Source: Mesorhizobium loti
GTDB lineage: Bacteria; Pseudomonadota; Alphaproteobacteria; Rhizobiales; Rhizobiaceae
NCBI RefSeq assembly: GCF_001510895.1
Contig: NZ_LPWA01000127.1
Span: forward strand, 1-49,747
Reading direction: 5' to 3'
DNA: 49,747 nt
The translations under genes and the position numbers were made by a program. Positions 34,680 to 43,573 of this stretch are shown in pieces; positions within the stretch are counted from its first letter, which is position 1; each line of letters starts with the position of its first letter. The notes under the pieces were generated by a model. The model was given only the letters and a program-made list of their open reading frames with translations. It was not told where the DNA came from and did no database searches.

Positions 34680-36094
34680 GTCGCTTCTCCACCCTGCAGA
34701 ACCGCGACGCCCGTCCGCAGCGGCCGCCTGAACCAGCGCCTGTCGCGCATCATGCCGTGGTCATTCCGACGACCCGCAAGCCGGCTGCGCCAAAGCCGGA
34801 CCACGCGCCCGCAAAAAGCGCCAACAAGGTGCTCGACGCGCGCGTGCGCATCCACCGCATGCTGCTCGAGGAGATCAATCTCGTCGCGCTGGAGCGTTTG
34901 CCGAAAGACGAAATGCGCCGCCAGGTGCATGAGTTCGTTTCGGAAAAGACGCGCGAGGAGCGGATGGCGATCAATACGGCCGAGCTTGACGCGCTCGTCG
35001 ACGATATCGTCGACGAGATGGTCGGCCTCGGTCCGTTGGAGCCGCTGCTCAAGGATCCGGAGATTAACGACATCCTGATCAACGGCCATCAGAACTGCTT
35101 CGTCGAAAAACGAGGCAAGCTGCAGCAGGTCCACATCCCGTTCAAGGACGAGGCGCATCTACTTCGAATCATTAACAAAATCGTCGCCGCCGTCGGCCGC
35201 CGCGTCGATGAATCGCAGCCGATGGTCGACGCCCGCATGCTCGACGGCTCGCGCTTCAACGCCGCAATCCGGCCGGTCGGCGTCGATGGGCCGCTGGTGT
35301 CGATCCGCAAATTCTCCAAGAACAAGCTCGGCCTGCACAAGCTGGTCGAGTTCGGCGCCATCACGCAGAACATGGCCGAAGTGCTGGCGGCAGCCGTGCA
35401 TGCCCGCAAGACCACGATCATTTCCGGCGGCACCGGCACCGGCAAGACGACGATGCTCAACGCGTTGTCGGCCTTCATTCCCGAGGATGAGCGCCTGATC
35501 ACCATCGAGGACGCTGCCGAACTGCAATTGCAGCAGCCGCATGTGGCACGCATGGAGACGCGTCCGGCAAACATCGAGGGCCATGGCGAGCTCAAGCAGC
35601 GCGACCTGGTCAAGAACGCGCTGCGCATGCGTCCCGATCGCGTCATCCTCGGTGAGTGCCGCGGCGAAGAAGCCTTCGACATGCTGCAGGCGATGAACAC
35701 CGGCCATGAAGGCTCGATGGCGACCATCCACGCCAACACGCCGCGCGACGCCATCTCGCGCCTCGAGCAGATGCTCGGCATGACCGGCATGCCGATGACG
35801 GTGCAGTCGATCCGCAGCCAGATCGCCAGCGCGCTCGACATCATCGTGCAGTTGACGCGCCTGTCCGATGGCAAGCGCAAGGTGACCAGCGTCGCCGAGG
35901 TGACGGGCATGGAGGGCGACGTCATCCAGATGCAGGAGATTTTTCGCTTCGTGCGCACCGGCATGGAGGCGGACGGCAAGATCATCGGTCATTTCGAGGC
36001 GACAGGCATTCGCCCGCGCTTCCTCGAGGACCTGCGCAACATGGGCATCGAATTTCCGGGCAAATATTTCGAACCCGGCCGACCGCAGGAGTAG
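34676..36094 (+). CDS. cpaF: Flp/Tad pilus assembly ATPase CpaF (TadA)
   Basis: A GspE/VirB11-type hexameric ATPase that powers pilus assembly, 472 residues. Walker A is GGTGTGKTT at about residues 250-258. The Asp box EDERLITIEDAAELQLQQ and the Walker B-like ILGECRGEEAFDMLQAMNTG with GSMATIHANTPRDAI follow. The N-terminal 80 residues are charged and less conserved. Its ATG overlaps the cpaE stop, indicating coupled translation, and tadB begins 3 bp after its stop. Confidence 0.96.
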   Translation: MSRFSTLQNRDARPQRPPEPAPVAHHAVVIPTTRKPAAPKPDHAPAKSANKVLDARVRIHRMLLEEINLVALERLPKDEMRRQVHEFVSEKTREERMAINTAELDALVDDIVDEMVGLGPLEPLLKDPEINDILINGHQNCFVEKRGKLQQVHIPFKDEAHLLRIINKIVAAVGRRVDESQPMVDARMLDGSRFNAAIRPVGVDGPLVSIRKFSKNKLGLHKLVEFGAITQNMAEVLAAAVHARKTTIISGGTGTGKTTMLNALSAFIPEDERLITIEDAAELQLQQPHVARMETRPANIEGHGELKQRDLVKNALRMRPDRVILGECRGEEAFDMLQAMNTGHEGSMATIHANTPRDAISRLEQMLGMTGMPMTVQSIRSQIASALDIIVQLTRLSDGKRKVTSVAEVTGMEGDVIQMQEIFRFVRTGMEADGKIIGHFEATGIRPRFLEDLRNMGIEFPGKYFEPGRPQE

Positions 36095-36097
36095 CCG

Positions 36098-37063
36098 GTG
36101 CTCGAGGGGTTCAGCCCGATCTACGCCGTCTACGCCGCGGCTGCGCTCACCGGCATCATGATCGCCGAAGGCTGCTACTTGCTCTATGCCGGCCGCAGCG
36201 ACAAGCGCACGGCGATCAACCGCCGCATGAAGCTGGCGGAGAACAAGATCAGCCAGGAGCAGGTGCTCATCCAGTTGCGCAAGGAGCGCGGCGTCGAAGG
36301 CGGCATGTCCCTATTTTCCTTCGATCGCTTCCGCGCCCTGCGCACACAGTCCGGCATGATCATGCCGCTGCCCAAGTTCCTCATGTTCACCTCGGGCGTG
36401 GCTTTCGCGCTGGCGCTTGTTGCCGTCTGGTACGGCCTGCCTCTGCTGTTCGGCCTGGGCTTGTTCCTGGTGCTGTCGCCGGTCTTGCCGGTGATGGCGA
36501 TGCGTTTTCTGCGCAAGCGCCGGCATAAGCGCTTCGGCATGCAGTTGCCGGAGGCGCTGGAACTGATCACGCGCGGCCTCAAGGCCGGCCACCCCGTGCC
36601 GGTGGCGATCGCGATGGTGGCGCGCGAGATGGCCGATCCGATCGGCACCGAGTTCGGCGTCGTCGCCGACGAGGTGACCTATGGCTCCGATCTGGTTTCG
36701 GCACTCAACAACCTGTTCGAGCGGGTCGGCCACGAGGACCTGCCGCTGTTCGTCACCGCCGTGTCGATCCAGAGCAGTTCCGGCGGCAATCTGCGTGAGA
36801 TCTTGGATGGGCTGTCGTCGACGATCCGCGAGCGCGGCAAGCTACGGCGCAAGGTGCGCGCCATTTCGACCGAAGGCCGCATGTCGGCCTACATCCTGAC
36901 CGCCGTGCCGGTGCTTCTGTTCACCGCGATCATGGTGCTGATGCCGCAATTCTACCGCGACGTGTGGGGGGTGCCGAAGACCTGGTACATGCTGGGCGGC
37001 TCCGTCCTGTGGCTGCTGCTCGGCAATGCCGTCATGTTCAAGATGTCGAATTTCAGGTTCTGA
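36098..37063 (+). CDS. tadB: Tad pilus inner-membrane platform protein TadB
   Basis: A 321-residue type II secretion F (T2SF) protein. N-terminal hydrophobic helices (YAVYAAAALTGIMIAEGCYL, and LMFTSGVAFALALVAVWYGL with the following segment) are followed by the soluble T2SF domain (MQLPEALELITRGLKAGHPV) and two C-terminal helices. The GTG at 36098 is chosen because AGGAG lies about 6 nt upstream and it is only 3 bp after cpaF. Confidence 0.92.
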   Translation: MLEGFSPIYAVYAAAALTGIMIAEGCYLLYAGRSDKRTAINRRMKLAENKISQEQVLIQLRKERGVEGGMSLFSFDRFRALRTQSGMIMPLPKFLMFTSGVAFALALVAVWYGLPLLFGLGLFLVLSPVLPVMAMRFLRKRRHKRFGMQLPEALELITRGLKAGHPVPVAIAMVAREMADPIGTEFGVVADEVTYGSDLVSALNNLFERVGHEDLPLFVTAVSIQSSSGGNLREILDGLSSTIRERGKLRRKVRAISTEGRMSAYILTAVPVLLFTAIMVLMPQFYRDVWGVPKTWYMLGGSVLWLLLGNAVMFKMSNFRF

Positions 37064-37064
37064 C

Positions 37065-38027
37065 ATGGACGACATCATCCGCTTCCTCGCCTCGCTCGCG
37101 CCGACCTCGCCGCTGCCGGTGGCGGCGCTTTTGCTGGTGCTGGGCGGCGGCGCCATGGCTTGGCCGCTGGTCGTCGCCAAGGGCGATCGCAACGAAGTCA
37201 AGCGCAGGCTGAAGGTCGAGGTGGCCCAACCGATCGAGCAGGCGGAGCCGTCCCCAAGGAAGAACACCAGCGCCGTGCGCGAGAAGGCGGTGAAGCGGGC
37301 GCAGGAATTCTACGCCAAGAGCGACCCGGAAAACGTCGCGCGGCTGCGCCTGAAGCTCATCCAGGCCGGCTATATGGAACCGCGCGCCGTCGGCATGTTC
37401 TTCCTGATCCGTTTTGCCGCCATGGTCGGCGCAGCGCTTGGCGCTTTCCTGATCAATCATTGGGCTGCCAGCGCCGAGTCGACCGTGACCAGCCGCTGGA
37501 CCTTAATCATCCTGTCGGGCGCGGCCGGCTATTTCCTGCCGGGTCTGGTGCTGACGCAGAAGGTGCGGGAAAAGATGCGCGAATACCGCAACGGCTTTCC
37601 CGATTTCATGGACCTGATGATCGTCTGCTCCGACGCCGGCATGAGCATGGAGGCCGGCATCGAGCGAGTCTCGAAGGAACTCGCCAGGACCTATCCGTCG
37701 CTCAGCCAGAACCTGCAATTGGTGTCGCTCGAGCTTAGGGCCGGCCGCAGCCTCGACGACGCGCTGAAGGCGCTCGCCGACCGCCTCAGCCTCGACGAGG
37801 TGCGCTCCTTCGCGACGCTGCTGCAGCAGTCCAAGGAGCTAGGCACCAGCCTGTCGGGCGCGCTGCGCGTCTTTTCCGACGAGATGCGCCACAAGCGCAT
37901 GTCGCTCGCCGAAGAGAAGGCGCATGCCTTGCCGGCCAAGATGTCGGTGCCGGTGACGGTCTGCATCCTGCCGGTGGTGCTGATGGTCGCCATCATTCCC
38001 ATCGTCGTGAAGCTGACGTCGCATTGA
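37065..38027 (+). CDS. tadC: Tad pilus inner-membrane platform protein TadC
   Basis: A 320-residue T2SF-domain protein, partner of TadB in the pilus base. The membrane helices are PLPVAALLLVLGGGAMAWPL, FFLIRFAAMVGAALGAFLIN, WTLIILSGAAGYFLPGLVLT and the final PVTVCILPVVLMVAIIPIVV. The T2SF domain includes FPDFMDLMIVCSDAGMSMEA. It begins one base after the tadB stop. It is the last gene of the tight cluster; a 334-bp gap with a long repeat follows before tadD. Confidence 0.92.
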   Translation: MDDIIRFLASLAPTSPLPVAALLLVLGGGAMAWPLVVAKGDRNEVKRRLKVEVAQPIEQAEPSPRKNTSAVREKAVKRAQEFYAKSDPENVARLRLKLIQAGYMEPRAVGMFFLIRFAAMVGAALGAFLINHWAASAESTVTSRWTLIILSGAAGYFLPGLVLTQKVREKMREYRNGFPDFMDLMIVCSDAGMSMEAGIERVSKELARTYPSLSQNLQLVSLELRAGRSLDDALKALADRLSLDEVRSFATLLQQSKELGTSLSGALRVFSDEMRHKRMSLAEEKAHALPAKMSVPVTVCILPVVLMVAIIPIVVKLTSH

Positions 38028-38030
38028 GGT

Positions 38031-38230
38031 GTGTTGATATCCAGGTGAGGCCGGCCTGCGAACGGCGGCTTCCTGCGCTTCCGGCCTTCGCCGGCCGAAG
38101 CGCTCACGAGTCACCGCGCAGTTAAGGCTACGGCCGGCGTAGGCCGGTGCTCACGTACTTTCAGTACGCTCCGCTCCGGTTCTCGGAACCCACCCTTCTC
38201 GGCTCGGCCTGGCCTGAATCTCAGCACACC
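38031..38230. repeat. Long RIME-like intergenic repeat, copy B
   Basis: About 200 bp between tadC and tadD, starting GTGTTGATATCCAGGTGAGG. It shares with copy A (11449) the ordered blocks GGCGGCTTCC, TGCTCACGTACT, AGTACGCTCCGCTCCGG and TTCTCGGAACCCACCC. It carries about 60 extra bases with its own GGCCGG-rich inverted repeats and a second GCTCACG, as if part had been duplicated. The outer ends (GTGTTGA... and ...TCAGCACAC) are complementary. Confidence 0.8.
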
Positions 38231-38361
38231 TGGCTGTGCTGGTTAACGCATCCTTTGCACGCAACCGAAATTTGGGGGCATTTCGGCACCGAAGCTTAAT
38301 CGCTGTGCTTTATGGTCTTTCCTGAAGAACGACCCGGCAAATCGGGCGATGGGGCAGGGGC

Positions 38362-38835
38362 ATGCGTCACGGACTTCCTACGGCAGCGGCGGCGTTGGCG
38401 GCCGTCTTGATGATCACCGGCTGCACGACGAACGCAAACGTCGACACGACCAAGACCACCGCGATCCAGCCGACGGCCAAGGACGTCAGCGCAGGCGACC
38501 TGGCGGAGGGCAAGGCGCAGTTCCGTGAGGCGAATTTTGGCCTTGCCGAACAGCATTTCCGCAAGGCGGTGGAGCTCAAGGCCGACAATGCCGAAGCGTG
38601 GATGGGGCTTGCCGCCTCTTATGACGAACTCGGCCGCTTCGACTTTGCCGACCGCGCCTATGCCCAATTGCTGAGAGTCGCCGGGCGCAAGCCGCAGATC
38701 GTCAACAATATGGGCTATTCGCAGCTCCTGCGCGGCAACAAGGGGAAGGCAAGGGCCCTGCTGCTCGAAGCCAAGGCCGGCCTGGCCGACCAGACCGTGG
38801 TCGATGCCAACCTGGCGCTGCTCGAAAAGAGTTAG
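38362..38835 (+). CDS. tadD: TPR-containing lipoprotein TadD-like
   Basis: A 157-residue lipoprotein with lipobox MITGC at about residues 17-21 and two to three TPR-like helical repeats (EGKAQFREANFGLAEQHFRK, AWMGLAASYDELGRFDFADR, IVNNMGYSQLLRGNKGKARA). This fits TadD, the pilotin-like TPR lipoprotein of Tad systems. It is separated from tadC by a 334-bp gap that carries the long repeat, so it may have its own promoter. Confidence 0.85.
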   Translation: MRHGLPTAAAALAAVLMITGCTTNANVDTTKTTAIQPTAKDVSAGDLAEGKAQFREANFGLAEQHFRKAVELKADNAEAWMGLAASYDELGRFDFADRAYAQLLRVAGRKPQIVNNMGYSQLLRGNKGKARALLLEAKAGLADQTVVDANLALLEKS

Positions 38836-39187
38836 ACCCCGTCAGGGTTCATCCGGCCCCCGGTTGAACCCGCATGTCCGAACGGGACAAGTTCGCCCGA
38901 TAGTCGATTGCACCTAGCGAATGCCCGCTTTGTCCGACCGGTTTGCCCTAGGCACAACATCGGGCGCGCCGTCTTGCCAGCGGATGGTTTCGCGACAGTG
39001 GAAACAGAACTGTTTCAATCCAAACCAGAACGTTCCAGTCTTCGCATCTGTCCTGCGAAGTAGTGGATGCTTTGTAAACCTTGTCAGAAGGTTGCGTCGA
39101 AAGGTTAGCTGAAAACGGTATCGGCGGGCCGCCGTTAACCTAGAATGTAGCGCAAACCGACAATCCCAAGAGGCTTGCCGCTCACCA
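38836..39187. other. 352-bp intergenic region, no convincing gene
   Basis: This lies between tadD and the diguanylate cyclase gene. It has lower GC than its surroundings in the second half (about 39000-39180). A 63-residue frame at 38921 has no ribosome site and no recognisable content, so it is not annotated. A promoter for the cyclase gene is expected in the last 150 bp; no box pair could be chosen with confidence. Confidence 0.4.
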
Positions 39188-40360
39188 ATGTTGGATTTCA
39201 GTTCGCTCCTCCTTGCGGCAGCGCTGTCGGGCACATGCCTCAGCATCACGCTGTTCGCAATCTGGTTCACCGAGCCCAAGGCACGTTTCATGCCCACGGT
39301 CGCATGCGGCATGCTGGTGCTCGTCGCCCATGTCGTCCTGTTCTGGCGCTATACCAAGGATGCCAGCCCGTGGCTCGGCCAGATCGTGCTCGCGCTGCTC
39401 AGCCTCGGCTTTCTCGCCATTTGCCTGTCGGCCATGCAGTATCTCGGTTTTCACAACTACCGTCGCGCCGTCTTGCCGACGCTGGCAGCCATGGCCGCTT
39501 GCGCCGCTTTCACCTATCTCGGTTTCGACGGTATCGGCTTCCAGATCACTTATGCGGCCGTCACGGCGCTGCTCGCGGCGATCGGGACGATGTTCTGGAT
39601 GAAGGGGGACCACGACCGCCGGATACTGCTCGTCGTTTCGTTCCTGAGCGGGGCCTGCGGCGTCTCCTTCGCGCTGTGCGGCCTGGTGCTGCTGGCGCAG
39701 GGGCAATGGGTCCTCGGCGCCGCGCCCGACAACTGGGCGGAGCGGTTGAACTCCGTCGTCGCGGTCGCCTGCATGACCGGCCTCGGCGCGCTGACGCTTT
39801 CGCTGCACCACCTGCAGGCGCAGATAGAGCTCAAGGCCGAGACGATGACCGATCCGCTGACCGGCCTGATGAACCGCAGGGCGCTCGGCGAGCTTTACGG
39901 CGATCGCAGCTTCGGTCCGTTCATGGCGGTCGCGATGTTCGACCTCGACCATTTCAAGACGACCAACGACGTCTTCGGCCATCCCGTCGGCGATCAGGTG
40001 CTTTGCCGCTTCGCGGCGGTGATCAAGAAATACGGCCGAGCCGGGGTCGACGCCTTCCGGCTGGGCGGCGAGGAATTCGCGCTCGTCATGTCGCGCATGA
40101 CGCCGGAGAAGGCGCATGATCTGGCAAGCCGGATCGGCGTCGCTTTCGGCACCGAGATCGTTCCGACCCATCGCGGTCCGCTGCGCAGCAGCGTCAGCGG
40201 CGGCATGGGATTTGGCGCCGCCGACGGCCGGACCCTCGACGAGGTGCTGGCCGAGGCGGACGCCGCGCTCTATGCCGCCAAGCGTGGCGGCAGGAATCGC
40301 GTCGTCGTTGAGAAGAAGACCGGCCAGCCCGACGCCGGGCCGGCCTTGCGTTCTGCCTAA
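39188..40360 (+). CDS. Membrane-bound diguanylate cyclase (GGDEF)
   Basis: A 390-residue protein with about six N-terminal membrane helices (LLLAAALSGTCLSITLFAIW, MLVLVAHVVLFW, IVLALLSLGFLAICLSAMQY and others) and a C-terminal GGDEF domain from about residue 220. The signature TDPLTGLMNRRALGEL and the active-site RLGGEEFAL are intact, so it should make cyclic di-GMP from GTP. The primary inhibitory site is not in its usual form: Arg is present, but the Asp is one residue closer to GGEEF. No EAL domain follows. The ATG at 39188 is the first start before the membrane region. Its location next to a pilus cluster fits a role in attachment control, by inference only. Confidence 0.9.
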   Translation: MLDFSSLLLAAALSGTCLSITLFAIWFTEPKARFMPTVACGMLVLVAHVVLFWRYTKDASPWLGQIVLALLSLGFLAICLSAMQYLGFHNYRRAVLPTLAAMAACAAFTYLGFDGIGFQITYAAVTALLAAIGTMFWMKGDHDRRILLVVSFLSGACGVSFALCGLVLLAQGQWVLGAAPDNWAERLNSVVAVACMTGLGALTLSLHHLQAQIELKAETMTDPLTGLMNRRALGELYGDRSFGPFMAVAMFDLDHFKTTNDVFGHPVGDQVLCRFAAVIKKYGRAGVDAFRLGGEEFALVMSRMTPEKAHDLASRIGVAFGTEIVPTHRGPLRSSVSGGMGFGAADGRTLDEVLAEADAALYAAKRGGRNRVVVEKKTGQPDAGPALRSA

Positions 40361-40371
40361 ATCCGCTTCGG

Positions 40372-43181
40372 TTACTCGGCTGCGCCGAGATATTCGGTCA
40401 GCGGTGGGCAGGAGCAGACCAGGTTGCGGTCGCCGGCGACATTGTCGATGCGCGAAACCGGCGGCCAGTATTTTGCCGACAGATCGGCGTCACCGGCGGG
40501 ATAGGCAGCCTCGAGCCGCGAGTAGGGATGGGTCCATGCGCCGGCCAGCGCCTCGGCGGCGGTGTGCGGGGCGTTGACCAGAGGATTGTCAGCCTGCGGC
40601 CACTCTCCCTTCGCCACCTTCGCCGCCTCGCCCGCAATCGCAATCATCGCCTCGCAGAAGCGGTCGAGCTCGCCCTTGGGCTCGGATTCGGTCGGCTCGA
40701 CCATCAGCGTGCCGGCAACCGGGAACGACATGGTCGGCGCGTGGAAGCCGTAGTCGATCAGGCGCTTGGCGATGTCGTCGACGCTGATGCCGGCGCTCTC
40801 CTTGAGCACGCGGGTGTCGAGGATGCACTCATGCGCGATGCGATCGCTCCTGCCCTTGTAAAGGAGCGGGAAATGCGGCGCGAGCCGTGTCGCCACATAG
40901 TTGGCCGAAACGATCGCCGTCTCCGTCGCCTGCTTCAGCCCCGCGCCGCCCATCATGCGGATATACATCCAGGTGATCGGCAGGATGGAAGCGCTGCCGA
41001 AGGGCGCGGCCGCCACGGCATGCGCCGAGCCTTCGGTGACATGGCCCGGCAGATAGGGCTTCAGATGCGCCCCGACGCCGATCGGGCCGACGCCTGGCCC
41101 GCCGCCGCCATGCGGGATGCAGAAGGTCTTGTGCAAATTCATATGGCAGACGTCGCGCCGATGTCGCCGGGTCGGGCGAGACCGACCAGGGCGTTGAGGT
41201 TGGCGCCGTCGAAATAGACCTGGCCGCCATGTTCGTGGATGAGGGCGCACAGGTGGCGCGCGCCTTCCTCATAGACCCCATGCGTCGAGGGGTAGGTGAA
41301 CATCAGCGCCGCGAGGTTCTTGGAATGCTCGTTGGCCTTGGCCCTCAAATCGTCCATGTCGATGCTGCCGTCCTCGGCGCAGCGCACGACAACAACGCTC
41401 ATTCCCGCCATCGCCGCGCTCGCCGGATTGGTGCCATGCGCGGAGGACGGGATCAGGCAGACGGTACGATGGCCTTCACCGCACGAGCGGTGATAGGCGC
41501 GGATGGCGAGCAGGCCGGCATATTCACCCTGGCTGCCGGCGTTGGGCTGCAGGCTGACCGCGTCGAAACCGGTGATCTCCGACAGCCAGGTTTCCAGGTC
41601 GTCGACCATGGCGCGGTAGCCGGCCGAATGGCCGGCCGGCGCGAAGGGATGCAGGTTGGCGACGCTCGGCCAGCTCACCGGCATCATCTCGGCGGCGGCG
41701 TTGAGCTTCATGGTGCAGGAGCCGAGCGGGATCATGGCGCGGTCGAGCGCGAGGTCCTTGTCGGCCAGCCGGCGCAGGAAGCGCATCATCTCGGTCTCGG
41801 AATGGTTATCATGGAAGACCGGCTGCGTCAGGAACTCCTTGCCGCGCGGCTTGCCCGGCATGGAGCCGCTTTCCGCAGCGCCCGGCTTGGCGCCGAACAA
41901 GGCAGCAATTGCCTCCAGATCGGCTTCCGTCGAGGTCTCGTCGAAGGCGATGCTGACGCGGTCGGCGTCGATGACACGCAACAGCCGTCCGGTCTTTTCG
42001 GCGGCGGAAGCGATCGAGCCGGCCTTGCCCTTGACCTCAGCCGTCACCGTGTCGAAGCGGTGTGTGCCGAGGACTGACACGCCCGCGGTCTTCAGCCCCG
42101 CCGCAAGGCGGTTGGCGAGGGTGTGGATCTGCCCGGCGATCGCCTGCAGGCCGGCGGGGCCGTGCCAGATCGCATAGGCGGTCGCCATGTTGGCGAGCAG
42201 CGCCTGCGCGGTGCAGATGTTGGAGGTTGCCTTGTCGCGGCGGATATGCTGCTCGCGCGTTTGCAGCGCCAGACGGTAGCCCGGGCGACCCTTGGTGTCG
42301 GTCGACTGGCCGACGAGGCGGCCGGGCATCAGACGGGTCAATCTGTCGGAGACGGCGCAATAGGCGGCATGCGGTCCGCCAAAGCCCATCGGCACGCCGA
42401 AGCGCTGCATCGGGCCGACGGCGATGTCGGCGCCGAGCTTTGCCGGCGCATCCGTCAGCGTCAGCGCCAGCGGGTCGGCGATGAAGACGACCAGCGCACC
42501 GGTGGCGCGGGCTTTCTCGATCGCCGCCTTGTGGTCGCCATAGACGCCGAAGGTGTCGGGCCAGGAGACGAGCAGGGCGGCGGTGTTATCGTCGATGGTC
42601 TCGCCGTCGACCTCGATGCCGAGCGGCTCGGCACGGGTGCGCACGACGTCGAGCGTCTGCGGATGCGGCGTGCCGGCAAGCGCCACCTTGGTGCGCTTGT
42701 CGCGATGATGGCGAAGCGCAATTCCCACGGCTTCTGCGACGGCGGTGGCTTCATCGAGCAATGATGCCGAGGCCACCGGCAGGCCGGTGAGCTCGGTGAC
42801 CAAGGTCTGGAAATTGAACAGCATCTCCAGCCGGCCCTGGCTGATCTCGGCCTGGTAGGGCGTATAGGCCGTGTACCAGGCCGGGTTCTCGAACATGTTG
42901 CGCTGGATGACCGGCGGCACAAAGACACCGTGATAGCCGGCGCCGATGAAGCTCTTCAGCACCGTATTCTTGGCCATCATCGCCGACAATTCGGCCAGCG
43001 CTTCCGCTTCGCTGGCCGCAGAAGGCAGATTGAGCGGTTGGTCGAGCCGGATCGATCTCGGCACGGCCTGGCTGATCAGCGTCTCGACGGACGGAACACC
43101 GATCACGGCGAGCATCGCCCTGACATCGTTGACGTTGGGGCCGATATGGCGGGCCGAGAAAGGAACAGGTGCTGCGGTCAT
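40372..43181 (-). CDS. gcvP: Glycine dehydrogenase (P-protein) of the glycine cleavage system, apparent 1-nt frameshift
   Basis: PLP enzyme that decarboxylates glycine and passes the aminomethyl group to lipoyl-GcvH. The ATG at 43181 has AGGA upstream; the N-terminal part runs from FSARHIGPNVNDVRAM to GLARPGDIGA. The frame breaks at about 41154, where GGCGCGACGTC should read GGC GCG GAC GTC, one G short. It resumes with DVCHMNLHKTFCIPHGGGGP, whose Lys carries PLP, and continues to VCSCPPLTEYLGAAE. One base restored gives 936 residues, normal for GcvP. Both halves are fully conserved. It is the last gene of gcvT-gcvH-gcvP. Confidence 0.93.
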
Positions 43182-43197
43182 TTCTAGAATCCTGGTA

Positions 43198-43566
43198 TCA
43201 GCCGATATGGGCTTTGTAGGCGGCCTCATCCATGAGGCTGGCGAGCTGGCTTTCGTTGGAAAGCTTCATTTTCCATAGCCAACCGTCGCTGGTCGCCGCC
43301 GAATTGACCAATGAAGGGTCGGACGAGAGCGACGTGTTGGCCTCGGTGATCTCGCCGTCGACCGGCGCGTAGACGTCCGACGCGGCCTTTACGGATTCGA
43401 CGACGACCGCGGTGTCGCCCTTGGCGAGCTTGCGGCCGATTTCCGGCAGTTCGACGAAGACGAGATCGCCGAGCTGCTCCTGCGCGTAGTTGGTGATGCC
43501 GACGGTGGCGACGCCGCCTTCGACGCGCAGCCATTCATGGTCTTCAGTGAAATAGGTGTTTGCCAT
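43198..43566 (-). CDS. gcvH: Glycine cleavage system H protein
   Basis: Lipoyl carrier protein of glycine cleavage, 122 residues. The lipoylated residue is Lys60 in VVVESVKAASDVYAPV. The N-terminus HEWLRVEGGVATVGITNYA and the DGWLWKMKLS tail are typical. The ATG at 43566 has AAGGA upstream. It lies between gcvT (7 bp upstream) and gcvP (16 bp downstream) in the same operon. Confidence 0.96.
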   Translation of the reverse strand: MANTYFTEDHEWLRVEGGVATVGITNYAQEQLGDLVFVELPEIGRKLAKGDTAVVVESVKAASDVYAPVDGEITEANTSLSSDPSLVNSAATSDGWLWKMKLSNESQLASLMDEAAYKAHIG

Positions 43567-43573
43567 CGGGAAT

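Noticed and set aside
38879..38893. GAAC-N7-GTTC as a possible LexA box
   Set aside because: The half-sites are inverted, not the direct GTTC-N7-GTTC form used in this class, and no damage-response gene is next to it.
38921..39112. A 63-codon frame between tadD and the diguanylate cyclase gene
   Set aside because: No ribosome site, unusual composition for this genome, and no recognisable content.
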